From: a virus
DNA: 28,664 nt
Virus record (IMG/VR): IMGVR_UViG_3300044950_001181
Coordinates: 1 to 28,664 of that record
Strand: one strand, 5' to 3'
Shown here: piece by piece, positions 8,056 through 16,785 of the stretch
Layout of the letters: each line of letters begins with the position of its first letter
Numbering within the stretch: the first letter of the stretch is position 1
Position numbers and translations under genes: made by a program
The notes under the pieces: generated by a model
The model's input: the letters and a program-made list of their open reading frames with translations, nothing else
Databases searched by the model: none
What the model was told of the DNA's origin: nothing

Positions 8056-8570
8056 TTTAAACCACCAAGATCATATAAATTTAAATCTAAAAATTTCTTC
8101 CACAATTTAATATCTGTTTTATTTTTTGATTTTTGCAAATCAGACCAAGCGAGAATTTTTTGCCACTCATCTCCATAGTTTCCCAATATCTCTTCGTCTT
8201 TATGAACATCTTTTAAAAATTCATAAGCAACTTCATAATTTCCAAGATAAGTTATTTGAACATTACGCTTTGATTCATCCGCTATATGATTCACAATTCC
8301 AGAATATCCAAGTGGTATAATAAAAAAATTACCACAATCAACTTCTCCATTGGGTAACGATATCAAACTTGCTGCAAATTTATAAGAATTTGAAAATGTC
8401 GTGCATAAATCTGCAGGACTATCCTTTTCAACAAGAATTCCTTTAATCATCAATCTATCATTTTCAAGTATTTTTGTTCTGGCAAATAAACCTTTTCCAG
8501 CACCAGAAATAGTTGACTCTTTGATGTAGAATCGATCATCCATTTCATGGAATGTTAGTGGAGAAGTCAT
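8052..8570 (-). CDS. SET-domain protein, likely lysine methyltransferase
   Basis: At 172 residues this is a compact SET domain. Visible landmarks in order: SGAGKGLFA (22-30, the SAM-side N-terminal motif, normally G-x-G), a helical insert with a tyrosine at 63, PLGYSGIVNH (86-95, holding the N-H of the NHxxxPN motif), RNVQI (102-106), AYEFLKDVHKDEEI (115-128), and NYGDEW (131-136, whose Tyr132 matches the catalytic tyrosine). The NHxxxPN motif is degenerate: the usual proline-asparagine is replaced. No pre-SET or post-SET zinc cysteines are seen. The layout is closest to chlorella-virus vSET, which methylates histone H3, and to small bacterial and phage SET proteins. The target here is unknown and could be a virion or a host protein. 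The start is supported by AAAGGAAG and abuts the upstream stop directly. Confidence 0.75.
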   Translation of the reverse strand: MTSPLTFHEMDDRFYIKESTISGAGKGLFARTKILENDRLMIKGILVEKDSPADLCTTFSNSYKFAASLISLPNGEVDCGNFFIIPLGYSGIVNHIADESKRNVQITYLGNYEVAYEFLKDVHKDEEILGNYGDEWQKILAWSDLQKSKNKTDIKLWKKFLDLNLYDLGGLK

Positions 8571-8840
8571 TTAAATACTTCCTTTTTCAATAATTAAAAG
8601 AAATTCTTCGAGAGTTATGTTTCTGCCACAAAAATCAGAAAAACATTCTAAAAAATGATTTATTATAGACATGATGATTGATTCTTTCATATCTGGTTTT
8701 TGATCAATCATTTTTTTTGCACGATTGATGGACTCTTTGTCAAGACCCCAATCAAAAACTTCATTGTCTAATACTAACATCTTTACATCTTTTTTAAGAT
8801 CTTGACATTTTATATCCAAAATTACAATATTTCTTGCCAT
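8571..8840 (-). CDS. Unknown protein, 89 residues
   Basis: I do not recognise a family. The sequence starts with a hydrophobic strand (MARNIVILDI), has an acidic-aromatic VFDWGLDKESI motif near residue 27, then a predicted mostly helical C-terminal half with cysteines at about 65 and 70 (FLECFSDFCGR). There is no signal peptide. It lies 14 bases after the fibre-junction-like gene and ends exactly at the base before the SET gene's ATG, so the two are probably co-translated. A partner or small regulator of the SET protein, or a tail assembly factor, are both possible. Nothing in the sequence decides between them. The upstream ribosome binding site is weak. Confidence 0.55.
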   Translation of the reverse strand: MARNIVILDIKCQDLKKDVKMLVLDNEVFDWGLDKESINRAKKMIDQKPDMKESIIMSIINHFLECFSDFCGRNITLEEFLLIIEKGSI

Positions 8841-8854
8841 ATTTTAACCAATCT

Positions 8855-9334
8855 TTATACAAATGATAAACGCCAATTGAAAGTTATTTGCATGGAGGAG
8901 GTTTTATTTAAATCTGCAAATGTTACCATGCTATATAAATCGCCATTTGACATTTGAAGTGCCATTTCATTGAGAGCGTATCCATTAGCATCATCAAATG
9001 TTAACACAGATGTGAAAACAACTTGACTTGGAATATTTGGATCAATTTGACTAATGACTGGCTTGCTCGCTCTGGTAATACCAAATAAACCAGTTCTTTG
9101 AGTATCAACATACTTAAGAGTTCCGCCACTGGTTCCTCCATCACCAAAAAGCATACGATTTATGAAATAATCATAAGTGCTTCCGATACTATTGGCTAGA
9201 CTTTTGGCTAAGGCTTCTCTGCCCTTACGCAAAATAGTATTTTTTATTTCGGATACTTCTTTGCTACCATCTTTATATTCGATGATTCTTTCTACCACGC
9301 CAACTACGGTCATTGCTTCATGTTGATTTGTCAT
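8855..9334 (-). CDS. Baseplate-to-fibre junction-like structural protein, 159 residues
   Basis: The protein has the outline of small phage proteins found between the last wedge gene and the fibre genes. After a short N-terminal beta region come a helical ILRKGREALAKSLAN segment (about 34-48) and MLFGDGGTSGGTLKYVDTQR (about 68-87). It ends with a strand series: YALNEMALQ, DLYSMVTFADLN, MQITFNWRLSF. The pattern of GxGG plus ordered Thr/Asp, then a final amphipathic strand ending in W-x-L-x-F, recurs in such proteins. I assign it by pattern, not by a named family. Its ATG overlaps the upstream TGA (ATGA), so it is coupled to the gpI-like gene. A virion protein that anchors an appendage is likely. 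Confidence 0.5.
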   Translation of the reverse strand: MTNQHEAMTVVGVVERIIEYKDGSKEVSEIKNTILRKGREALAKSLANSIGSTYDYFINRMLFGDGGTSGGTLKYVDTQRTGLFGITRASKPVISQIDPNIPSQVVFTSVLTFDDANGYALNEMALQMSNGDLYSMVTFADLNKTSSMQITFNWRLSFV

Positions 9335-12300
9335 AATTCGCCTTTCTTCGTATTTCCATCTTGGTAATCTATTATAAATTCAATCTTTTCATTTTGCTTC
9401 AAAGATTCAACAAAATTATCTTTTGGTTGATCTTCTGGTTGATCTTTTGATGCAATAGACATTATTGGATTGATGTTTTCTGAATTTCCTGTCATTTCAC
9501 TGCCTCGCCTATCAATTCTGTTAAATGTAACTTCTGGCAAATCAAACTGTTGTCCTGCTATAGTTACATTTTGTGTTTTGGTGTATCTATAAATGGTGTA
9601 ACTTTCTGAAGTACCACCAGAAGAGAAAGTCTTCCAATACCTGTCTGAACCTTCGAGAGTTATTGTAGTATTTCCCGATGGATTGTTGCCATCAATTTCT
9701 TGTATAAAATATAAATCTCCATCAATTTCAATCAAATAATTCTCTTTGAAATAATCATTCTCCAATGGAGTTGATATCAAATTATTGGCTCCATTAACAA
9801 TACCAAGCGAAGATTCTAAATCGCCAACTATTTGAATTTTAAAACCTTTATGACTCATATAGCCAATCTTATTGTCAACTAATCTTTGGAATATTTCAAG
9901 ACTTGTTCCAATAACATCGCCATTTGTATAATTTTCAATGTAAAATTGATCGACAGTTCCATCAACAAAACCACTAATCCTATATTCAACACCAGAAATC
10001 TTTTGATAAAACCCAACACTGTAAATATTTCGAACATCATGAAAATCAGAATTTAAAACTTCAGTTCTTCCTCTTGCAGTAACTATAATGCTGCCACTTG
10101 TAGATGTGAATAATAAATTGTCATCTTTATCGTATGCCTCATAAGAAACAGAACTTACAGATGTTGGCGGAAGTGTTCCATCATCTTGTAATAATAATAT
10201 TTTATTAGGCAGAATGTTTAAGATATCATAAGCTGTTGCTGAATATGCAATAATTTTAATTTTCCACGAACCAGACGAATATCCTTCAGTAACATCCCAA
10301 AGAGATTTAAATTCAGCAAAATCTTTACTGCTATCTGAAAAAGAAAAGATATTATCTTGATATATGTTTATACTACTTGTTGAGTCAATTGGATTTGAAA
10401 TCCTAAATGAAAATGCTCTTGAATCAAGTCCTAATAAAGAACCAGCAAATACGGAATTGGTTTCATCCAATGGTTCTGATACTGTATTTACTTCAATTGT
10501 ATTTGCAACAGGATTTTGAATTGTATACTCACCAGCTAAAGTACCACCCAAAACCTTTAAAATTCCTGTTCCATTTAAAACTACGCCAATTTGTTTAAAA
10601 TTAACTTCACCAGAAAATAAAACTACACTATCGTTATAGGCAATACCAGATCCAGAATTTACAATAGTAGAACTAGCTAGTGCATTTCTCAATACGGCAG
10701 ATGTAGTAAGACCGTTTTTCATGCCCCTATTAAACCACATTTGTGCATTTCCAGAAATGATAAAGTTGCTTTGCTTGTAAGTCATAAGAGCCTCAATTTC
10801 TTCAATTGGTGGCATTATGACTTCTTCAAAACCTCCATAAATATTCATTACATGTAAAATTGCATGAAAAGGTAAAGATTCACTGAGAACTTCATAAGCC
10901 TCAACAATCCTATCATCACTTAAATTTTTGATTTCTAAATCTATGTTATATTTGCTGCTCAAACTACTAAAGCACGGATCGATGAAATTCTTGTCAATAT
11001 CGCATGGATCATTTGAATTTCTAATCGATCCATTGTATTCATCCATGTTATAAATGTTTTCTGAAAATGGAAATTCTGTTTTTACTTTCCCGAATATAAC
11101 ATTGTCATGGAATGGATTTTTTGTCGGAATAATAACATCAAACAAAGGATCTGTTTCTTCAATCAATCTTACATTCCAATTTTTTAATGGGTACTCTTGA
11201 TCTCTTTCATCTCTGGTGTCAGAAAGCGATAAAGTTCTTACATAATCTTCTATCGATTGTTCGGAAGGACTATTGATCTCATTATATTTATATACTAATC
11301 TGATCGAATCGCCTTCTTCTAATGTTATTGGATTTACCGAAAGAGTATCACCAATCCATTCTATAGTTGAAATACCATCTATATTTCCAAATTCAATATA
11401 ATCTGATGTTAACAAATCCCATGTGTCACTATCAGAATAACGAATATATAATTCAAAATTATTTAAATCTAATGACAATGCTGTTTTTTCTAATACAAAA
11501 GTATTTAAATTTCCGTCATAAGTAAACACTTCTTGCCAAGTATAATCGCTAATTACTTGCCACAATCTTGTATACTTTATAAATTTAATTCCAGATTGAT
11601 CCAAGGATTCTATTAGACCACTTATGGTTCCTTTCTTCTTGAAGATTGGCATCGCTCTCTTTATTTGTCTTCTCCACAAATAAGGATCATTTGATTTAAG
11701 CTTCAAGCTGAAAAGATTTGATAGAAATGGCAATAATTTTTCATTCACTACATTTGCATCAAATAAATCAATAATTTGATTCGCATAATCTTCAATAATG
11801 GTAAATCCATCGGCAGTAGCTAAATTCAATTTGTTTATAACATCTGGAGTTCTATCAAATTCACTAAATCTTATTTTGAATATTTCTGGAGTATATCTTT
11901 CAAATAAAGTCGCATATTTTTCTGGAACAGTAAAATGCGATGGAACTGCTGTGGCTCTTGTATCGCCTAATAAATTAAATTTCTGATGACTTGATTTTGT
12001 TGTTCCGGCAATTACAGAAGTCCAAGTAAAACAAATGAAATAATCGCCTTCACGATATCCTTGAGCATCCCAAATATATTGAAAATTACCATATAAAGTA
12101 TTTCCATTTGCGTCTGTAGACACTTTTGTAATTAATGCATTATCTTGGTCTGTAGATAGCCAAGCTGGAAATTCTGGATTGCCAAGAGTGAATACTGGTG
12201 TTGCATCTTTGTAATAAAATTTTTGTTGCGTAATACTTGATTCGAGATTGACTCTATTCTTTCTGGCTTTAAATATGTTTTCTTCAGTTGGATAATCACA

Positions 12301-12528
12301 AGCTAATTTCTCAGATTCTAATGTTGTTTGTAGTTTTTCTTTATCATAAATTTCTTGAGTATATTCATTGACGGTTGGATCAATAAAACTTCTTTCTATA
12401 AAATATATTACTATTTTGTCAACCCTATAAGGATCGGACAATAAACAGCCATCATCATCTGGAGTTTCTAACTCAAAAATGATTTCATCAGTTATTTTTG
12501 GATTCTCAGATATTTTTTTTTGTGCCAT
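9331..12528 (-). CDS. Very large gpI-like baseplate wedge protein
   Basis: The gpI-type core lies at about residues 215-320: FKIRFSEFDRTPDVI, LLPFLSNLFSLKL, LWRRQIKRAMPIFKKKGTI. This matches the P2 I / Mu gp48 pattern of a short hydrophobic helix, then R-R, then a K-K-G-T turn. Known gpI proteins are about 180-250 residues, so at 1065 residues this one carries about 200 extra at the N-terminus (with an Ig-like stretch, YFICFTWTSVIAG) and over 700 at the C-terminus. The extension is beta-rich with an internal hydrophilic stretch near 515 (NDPCDIDKNFIDPC). The protein lies directly after the gpJ-like gene (five-base gap, no clear ribosome binding site), which is the P2/Mu order. In T4 the large gp7 holds the equivalent position in the wedge, so this may be a gp7-like expansion. 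It should sit at the baseplate periphery and connect to fibres. Confidence 0.75.
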   Translation of the reverse strand: MAQKKISENPKITDEIIFELETPDDDGCLLSDPYRVDKIVIYFIERSFIDPTVNEYTQEIYDKEKLQTTLESEKLACDYPTEENIFKARKNRVNLESSITQQKFYYKDATPVFTLGNPEFPAWLSTDQDNALITKVSTDANGNTLYGNFQYIWDAQGYREGDYFICFTWTSVIAGTTKSSHQKFNLLGDTRATAVPSHFTVPEKYATLFERYTPEIFKIRFSEFDRTPDVINKLNLATADGFTIIEDYANQIIDLFDANVVNEKLLPFLSNLFSLKLKSNDPYLWRRQIKRAMPIFKKKGTISGLIESLDQSGIKFIKYTRLWQVISDYTWQEVFTYDGNLNTFVLEKTALSLDLNNFELYIRYSDSDTWDLLTSDYIEFGNIDGISTIEWIGDTLSVNPITLEEGDSIRLVYKYNEINSPSEQSIEDYVRTLSLSDTRDERDQEYPLKNWNVRLIEETDPLFDVIIPTKNPFHDNVIFGKVKTEFPFSENIYNMDEYNGSIRNSNDPCDIDKNFIDPCFSSLSSKYNIDLEIKNLSDDRIVEAYEVLSESLPFHAILHVMNIYGGFEEVIMPPIEEIEALMTYKQSNFIISGNAQMWFNRGMKNGLTTSAVLRNALASSTIVNSGSGIAYNDSVVLFSGEVNFKQIGVVLNGTGILKVLGGTLAGEYTIQNPVANTIEVNTVSEPLDETNSVFAGSLLGLDSRAFSFRISNPIDSTSSINIYQDNIFSFSDSSKDFAEFKSLWDVTEGYSSGSWKIKIIAYSATAYDILNILPNKILLLQDDGTLPPTSVSSVSYEAYDKDDNLLFTSTSGSIIVTARGRTEVLNSDFHDVRNIYSVGFYQKISGVEYRISGFVDGTVDQFYIENYTNGDVIGTSLEIFQRLVDNKIGYMSHKGFKIQIVGDLESSLGIVNGANNLISTPLENDYFKENYLIEIDGDLYFIQEIDGNNPSGNTTITLEGSDRYWKTFSSGGTSESYTIYRYTKTQNVTIAGQQFDLPEVTFNRIDRRGSEMTGNSENINPIMSIASKDQPEDQPKDNFVESLKQNEKIEFIIDYQDGNTKKGEL

Positions 12529-12533
12529 TGTAA

Positions 12534-14090
12534 TTATTCGTAAACGAATCCTAATTCAATAATGTCAGATCTAATTATTTCATAAAATTTAGTTGTAACA
12601 ATATTTGTAGCCCCTAAAGTTATATCATCTGTATTAAATGTAATATCAACTGATTTAATTTCCTTTAAATCAGAAAATTCTTTTATTAGATCATTTTCTT
12701 TTAATGTTTTGCCATACTCCCAACGATTAATACTGAAAAATGCATCTATTCTATTTGAAATTTTAACTCTAAGCTCATCTTCAAATTTTCGATATAATTT
12801 ATCCATTGTGATTGAAATATTTACATCAACATTAACAACTACTCCGTCTTTTATACAAACATAATCTGTGATCATTTTTTTTGATTCTATGTAAGACATC
12901 AATTCTGTTTTTAGTTGATCACTAGCAACTTCTAAAGTGTTTTTATCTTTTCTTGAAAGAATATAAAGATCTATAATATTTGCTGCACATCCATGATTTC
13001 TTAAAACAGCAATAGATTTTCCAATCTGACCATTATATGGTGATACATATAAGTCGGCAAGAGTTTTATAATCTAAACCTGTAACTGCTCTGTCTTGAGT
13101 TCGAAGATACATTGGCAATTTTCTTCGAATGTCTTCAATCGTATCTCCATCATATCCATATTGTGCTTTTGTGTAATTGTTCAAAAATACACCTATTGGA
13201 TAATTTAATCCGGGAACATTAACCAATACAGAACTTTGTGTTGCGTTTGTTACAAGATTTCCAATAGTTCCACCGCCAGTCCTATAATAGATGCTGATAT
13301 TAGATCCTTTGGATGGAACCATACCAGCAACTCCATTTCCAAAAATGAAATATGCTGAAAAATTTGAATCAAATTCAACTCTGTATTCTCTAAATGGTTG
13401 AGACTCAGTGAAATAATCAACTTTATTCCACATAACTCCATCTACAAAAACTTGCATAGAATCATATATGACTGATTGTTTTCTAGATTGAATTGTTTGA
13501 TTTCTAGATCCGTTGCTGGCGATTTCTTCAAATATTGTTTTTCCTTGTAGCCCAATAATACTGGCATTTACCACACTATTTGCTGAAATTATAATGTCTT
13601 CATCAAAAATAGGATTTCCATCTGAGTCAGCTGAAAATAATTCTATTTTTACTGAGGTTCCTCCGCCATTGACTTCAAATCCGATTGGCGTTGGTATTCT
13701 TACATCTGTTGTGATTGGATTGTTTATTGATGCTGTCCAATAACTTTTCGCTGCTACTGGTGGTTGTGGATTGTAACCAACTAGTTTGCAAAGCCTAAAA
13801 GCATTGTCAATTTCAGAAACAGTATCAATGAAAATTTCATTTGCGATTTGATCCAACTTAAATGAAAGTGTATCTGCTATAAATGCCCAATTTTCAATAA
13901 GCATAATTGCTAGAGATGATTCTACAAAATCTGTAAACTCATTGGAAAATCGTTGCTGTGTGAATTCAATCAATCTTGTTTTCATAGACCAAAAATCTTG
14001 ATTGGTATAATTCAAATTAAACACATTAGGCTTGCCGATTACTTCGGAAGTTGCGTAAGGTTCAATATTAAATGGACAATTATTTGTCAT
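12534..14090 (-). CDS. Baseplate wedge protein, gp6/gpJ-like
   Basis: The protein has 518 residues, between P2 gpJ (about 300) and T4 gp6 (about 660). The N-terminal third has the helical wedge pattern (FTDFVESSLAIMLIENWAF, about residues 55-75), and the middle has the J-like motif RTQDRAVTGLDYKTLADLY (about 325-345), where R-A-V-T-x-x-D-Y is the signature of this family. A C-terminal ferredoxin-like region (DVNISITMDKLYRKF, later IKSVDITFN) follows. It forms the ring that joins hub to sheath and drives baseplate opening. It comes right after the gp25-like gene with a GGGGGC ribosome binding site inside that gene's end. No oddities are visible. Confidence 0.9.
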   Translation of the reverse strand: MTNNCPFNIEPYATSEVIGKPNVFNLNYTNQDFWSMKTRLIEFTQQRFSNEFTDFVESSLAIMLIENWAFIADTLSFKLDQIANEIFIDTVSEIDNAFRLCKLVGYNPQPPVAAKSYWTASINNPITTDVRIPTPIGFEVNGGGTSVKIELFSADSDGNPIFDEDIIISANSVVNASIIGLQGKTIFEEIASNGSRNQTIQSRKQSVIYDSMQVFVDGVMWNKVDYFTESQPFREYRVEFDSNFSAYFIFGNGVAGMVPSKGSNISIYYRTGGGTIGNLVTNATQSSVLVNVPGLNYPIGVFLNNYTKAQYGYDGDTIEDIRRKLPMYLRTQDRAVTGLDYKTLADLYVSPYNGQIGKSIAVLRNHGCAANIIDLYILSRKDKNTLEVASDQLKTELMSYIESKKMITDYVCIKDGVVVNVDVNISITMDKLYRKFEDELRVKISNRIDAFFSINRWEYGKTLKENDLIKEFSDLKEIKSVDITFNTDDITLGATNIVTTKFYEIIRSDIIELGFVYE

Positions 14091-14091
14091 C

Positions 14092-14520
14092 CTATGCCCC
14101 CAATGGTATTTCTAATTTTAATTCTTGTATTTTCGTAATTTCCAACCTATCGAAAAATGTTATTCTTATAAGTAAAACACTTTCATTTGTAGGATTTTCA
14201 TCCAATGGATTCGCACTATCTTTATCTAAACCGCTTTGAATATATATGTTTTCTATTGCTACTCTTGGTTCCCAAGTTCTTATAGAAAATGCAATCATAT
14301 CTCGTGCTTCACGCACAGTTACTGGATCATTAGGATTAAAGAACAACTTTCTTAACGGAGTTCCATAATTAGCCAACATCACTCTCTCTCTTGGATTGGT
14401 TAGCAATAGAACAATCAAATCTGATTTTATTTGATCGATACCATGTTGAATATAAAAAAAACCTTTCGGAGTTTTTGTAATTGGATATGGAACACCTTTA
14501 AAACTTTTTATATTAATCAT
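14092..14520 (-). CDS. Baseplate wedge protein, gp25/gpW-like
   Basis: At 142 residues this matches T4 gp25 (132) and P2 gpW (115). Key features are LLTNPRERVMLANYGTPL (39-56), the stretch present in all GPW/gp25 members, and an EPR motif within WEPRV (83-87), which in gp25 and its relatives sits at the contact with the sheath and is highly conserved. The protein starts sheath assembly by giving its first strand-exchange partner. Its start overlaps the spike gene's stop as ATGA, so it is translationally coupled. The gene order spike-gp25-gp6 is that of P2, Mu and PBSX. This is one of the most secure calls in the window. Confidence 0.95.
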   Translation of the reverse strand: MINIKSFKGVPYPITKTPKGFFYIQHGIDQIKSDLIVLLLTNPRERVMLANYGTPLRKLFFNPNDPVTVREARDMIAFSIRTWEPRVAIENIYIQSGLDKDSANPLDENPTNESVLLIRITFFDRLEITKIQELKLEIPLGA

Positions 14521-16766
14521 GAGTTAATGCCTTGTTCGTCAAGATTTCCGTCACATTTATTTTTAGCAAAAGGCAACATACTAAATATGCTCATACAAGG
14601 ATCTTTATCTCCTAAACTACCAATAATTTTTGAACTTGCCCTAATTGCACCAGTAGATGGATCATACATAAGAATCATTCCAATTTTTGGAGAATCCTCT
14701 TCTCCAGCAGTTCCAGCTAATAAAGCTATAAATTCTTTTGCAAAGAATATGTGCGATTTATCTGTCATATTTACATAGTAATTTTTGGTGTAAACAAGTT
14801 TGAATTTACTGATAATTTCAATCTTATTTGCAGGTTTGGAGCAGCCACCAATATCTCCAATAACTTCAATGTGATCATCAGTTGTGGCAACTATATGATT
14901 TCCAGCAACTCTTAAGAAGACATATCCGGGACCATCTTTCTTTTCTTGATATCTGTGAATATGAGGACCACGACAATTGTCATGGTGAGGACAATATATT
15001 TGAATATATTGTTGATCAGTTTTTTGTTGATCAAAATCATCACGCATGGAAAATTCAAGACCATAGCCACTTCTAATTTTTACATATGCTTTTTTCGATA
15101 GTGGCTGTGGGTCTCCTCCATGACCAACTGGATTTTGTTCTTCGTTTTGTTTTTCTGGAGAGAGACTTTTTCTCGAATCATAACAATAATCAAGTTCCTC
15201 ATCAATCATTTCAAATTGATGTTTACTTGATGTTTGCATGCTTATACCATGATGTTTACCGGCTATGCATTTTTGTTTTTCATGATCGTTAAGCTCAATT
15301 CTATTGCCATGAGCAGTAAGAAGTTTAATCCCATTCCATTCGCTTCTTTTATTTGGTTCATCTTCCAAATCACTCATTTCAATCATATGTCCAGTAGTAG
15401 ACTTCATATAAGTTCTACCTTCATAAACATCACCAGCACCAAAATTAAATGGCTTAGTACTTCTTTCCCAATCTGGAATGCCTTCGGGGTGACGAACAGA
15501 ATCATCCATTACAAATGTATGACCAGAAACAGACATTAATTGAATTCCAGTTTGGGGAAGATCACATGTGTTGTTTTGTGGAGTTTCTGGTCCTTTATAT
15601 GGACGACATTCGTTTTCGTGTTTAAAATAAGGATTTTGACCAATTTGATCTTTGTAATGTGTTGATTTTGGATGACCAGTTCTTGCATTTGATTTGAATT
15701 TTGGAATTAATTGCCCACACATGGGAATTTCTGAAGTTTTTTCTATTATTGGTTGAATATTTTTTGCATTTTGCTCTTGGTTTGTTAAAGCCTTGCCACC
15801 GTCACTCAAATCGGTATAACTTTCTGCATTAACATTATCTCCAGAAGAATCAGTTGCTGCGATTTTTCTATCAATACCAATTGATCTTGCCAAATCTGGA
15901 TATGGCATTTCTGGAACACCAGCAAGACAACTCACATCATCATCTGGAACTATTTCTTTAGTATTTGGATATGTGACTCTACAATCTGGATGCGCCCACT
16001 GACCACCATAATGAAGATGGTCATCCTTCATCATAATCCAATTACCAGTACTTGACATTAATTCTATTCTTTTCCATCTTCGATTACACTTAGGATCTCC
16101 ATCAACCATTTTAAGCATATGCTTTTCTGGAGTTTTAAATCCATAAATGTTTGGATATGTTATAAGCTTTTGAACTTCTGGTTTATCAGCAAAATCAAGA
16201 ATAGATGTTAAATCAAAACCATTGTAAGACTCTGTATTCCAAGGAGGCAAAACTTGCGACCCATCATTTGGACCAACAAGATATCCTTTTCTATGACCTT
16301 CATGAATCTTGTTATATTCATCCATGAGTTGATTAACACCCCAATTGTGACCTCCGTCTGGACCACGATTTCTAGACCATACAGTTCCAATATAATATGC
16401 CGAAGATCGATTACCACTTTCGAAAATTAAAGCAACTGATGATCCTGCAGGTGGAACCCAACTTAAACCAGAATCATCAAATCCTCCCATGGCTGAAATT
16501 GGATTAGCCCAAGGAAGCTCTTTTATCAAAACATTGGCACGGTGTAGTTTTGGATGAAAAAATTTAATTCTATTTTGCTTCCATATGTCGATTGTTTCAA
16601 TTACCAAACCAACCATAACACCAAAGAAAGTATCTTTAGTATCTGGAGCTTTATTTTGTTGATCAGACCTAGAAATTGCTTTTGTTGAATAATCAACATC
16701 TCCAAGTTGAAGCTGCAAACTTTCAATTCTTCTTTCGAGCGTAGCAATTTTTTCATTTAAACTCAT
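14517..16766 (-). CDS. Central spike protein, gp5/gpV/VgrG-like
   Basis: The protein has 749 residues. A short N-terminal coiled coil (IATLERRIESLQLQLGDV, about 7-24) leads to an OB-fold domain at about 48-140 (FFGVMVGLVIETIDIW, WVPPAGSSVALIFESG, YYIGTVWSRN), as in gpV, gp45 of Mu and gp5. Next come repeated units of the type G-x-x-L-x-(S/T)-x-x-G-x-x-(I/F)-x-M-x-D (for example GIQLMSVSGHTFVMDD, GIKLLTAHGNRIELND), a pattern expected of a beta-prism or beta-helix spike. No lysozyme domain like that of T4 gp5 is visible. A histidine/cysteine cluster (CPHHDNC, then HIHRY, near residue 585) could bind a metal. A further beta region and a cysteine-bearing tail follow. The protein punctures the host outer barrier. 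Confidence 0.85.
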   Translation of the reverse strand: MSLNEKIATLERRIESLQLQLGDVDYSTKAISRSDQQNKAPDTKDTFFGVMVGLVIETIDIWKQNRIKFFHPKLHRANVLIKELPWANPISAMGGFDDSGLSWVPPAGSSVALIFESGNRSSAYYIGTVWSRNRGPDGGHNWGVNQLMDEYNKIHEGHRKGYLVGPNDGSQVLPPWNTESYNGFDLTSILDFADKPEVQKLITYPNIYGFKTPEKHMLKMVDGDPKCNRRWKRIELMSSTGNWIMMKDDHLHYGGQWAHPDCRVTYPNTKEIVPDDDVSCLAGVPEMPYPDLARSIGIDRKIAATDSSGDNVNAESYTDLSDGGKALTNQEQNAKNIQPIIEKTSEIPMCGQLIPKFKSNARTGHPKSTHYKDQIGQNPYFKHENECRPYKGPETPQNNTCDLPQTGIQLMSVSGHTFVMDDSVRHPEGIPDWERSTKPFNFGAGDVYEGRTYMKSTTGHMIEMSDLEDEPNKRSEWNGIKLLTAHGNRIELNDHEKQKCIAGKHHGISMQTSSKHQFEMIDEELDYCYDSRKSLSPEKQNEEQNPVGHGGDPQPLSKKAYVKIRSGYGLEFSMRDDFDQQKTDQQYIQIYCPHHDNCRGPHIHRYQEKKDGPGYVFLRVAGNHIVATTDDHIEVIGDIGGCSKPANKIEIISKFKLVYTKNYYVNMTDKSHIFFAKEFIALLAGTAGEEDSPKIGMILMYDPSTGAIRASSKIIGSLGDKDPCMSIFSMLPFAKNKCDGNLDEQGINS

Positions 16767-16785
16767 ATTATTTTTCCATTTATTT

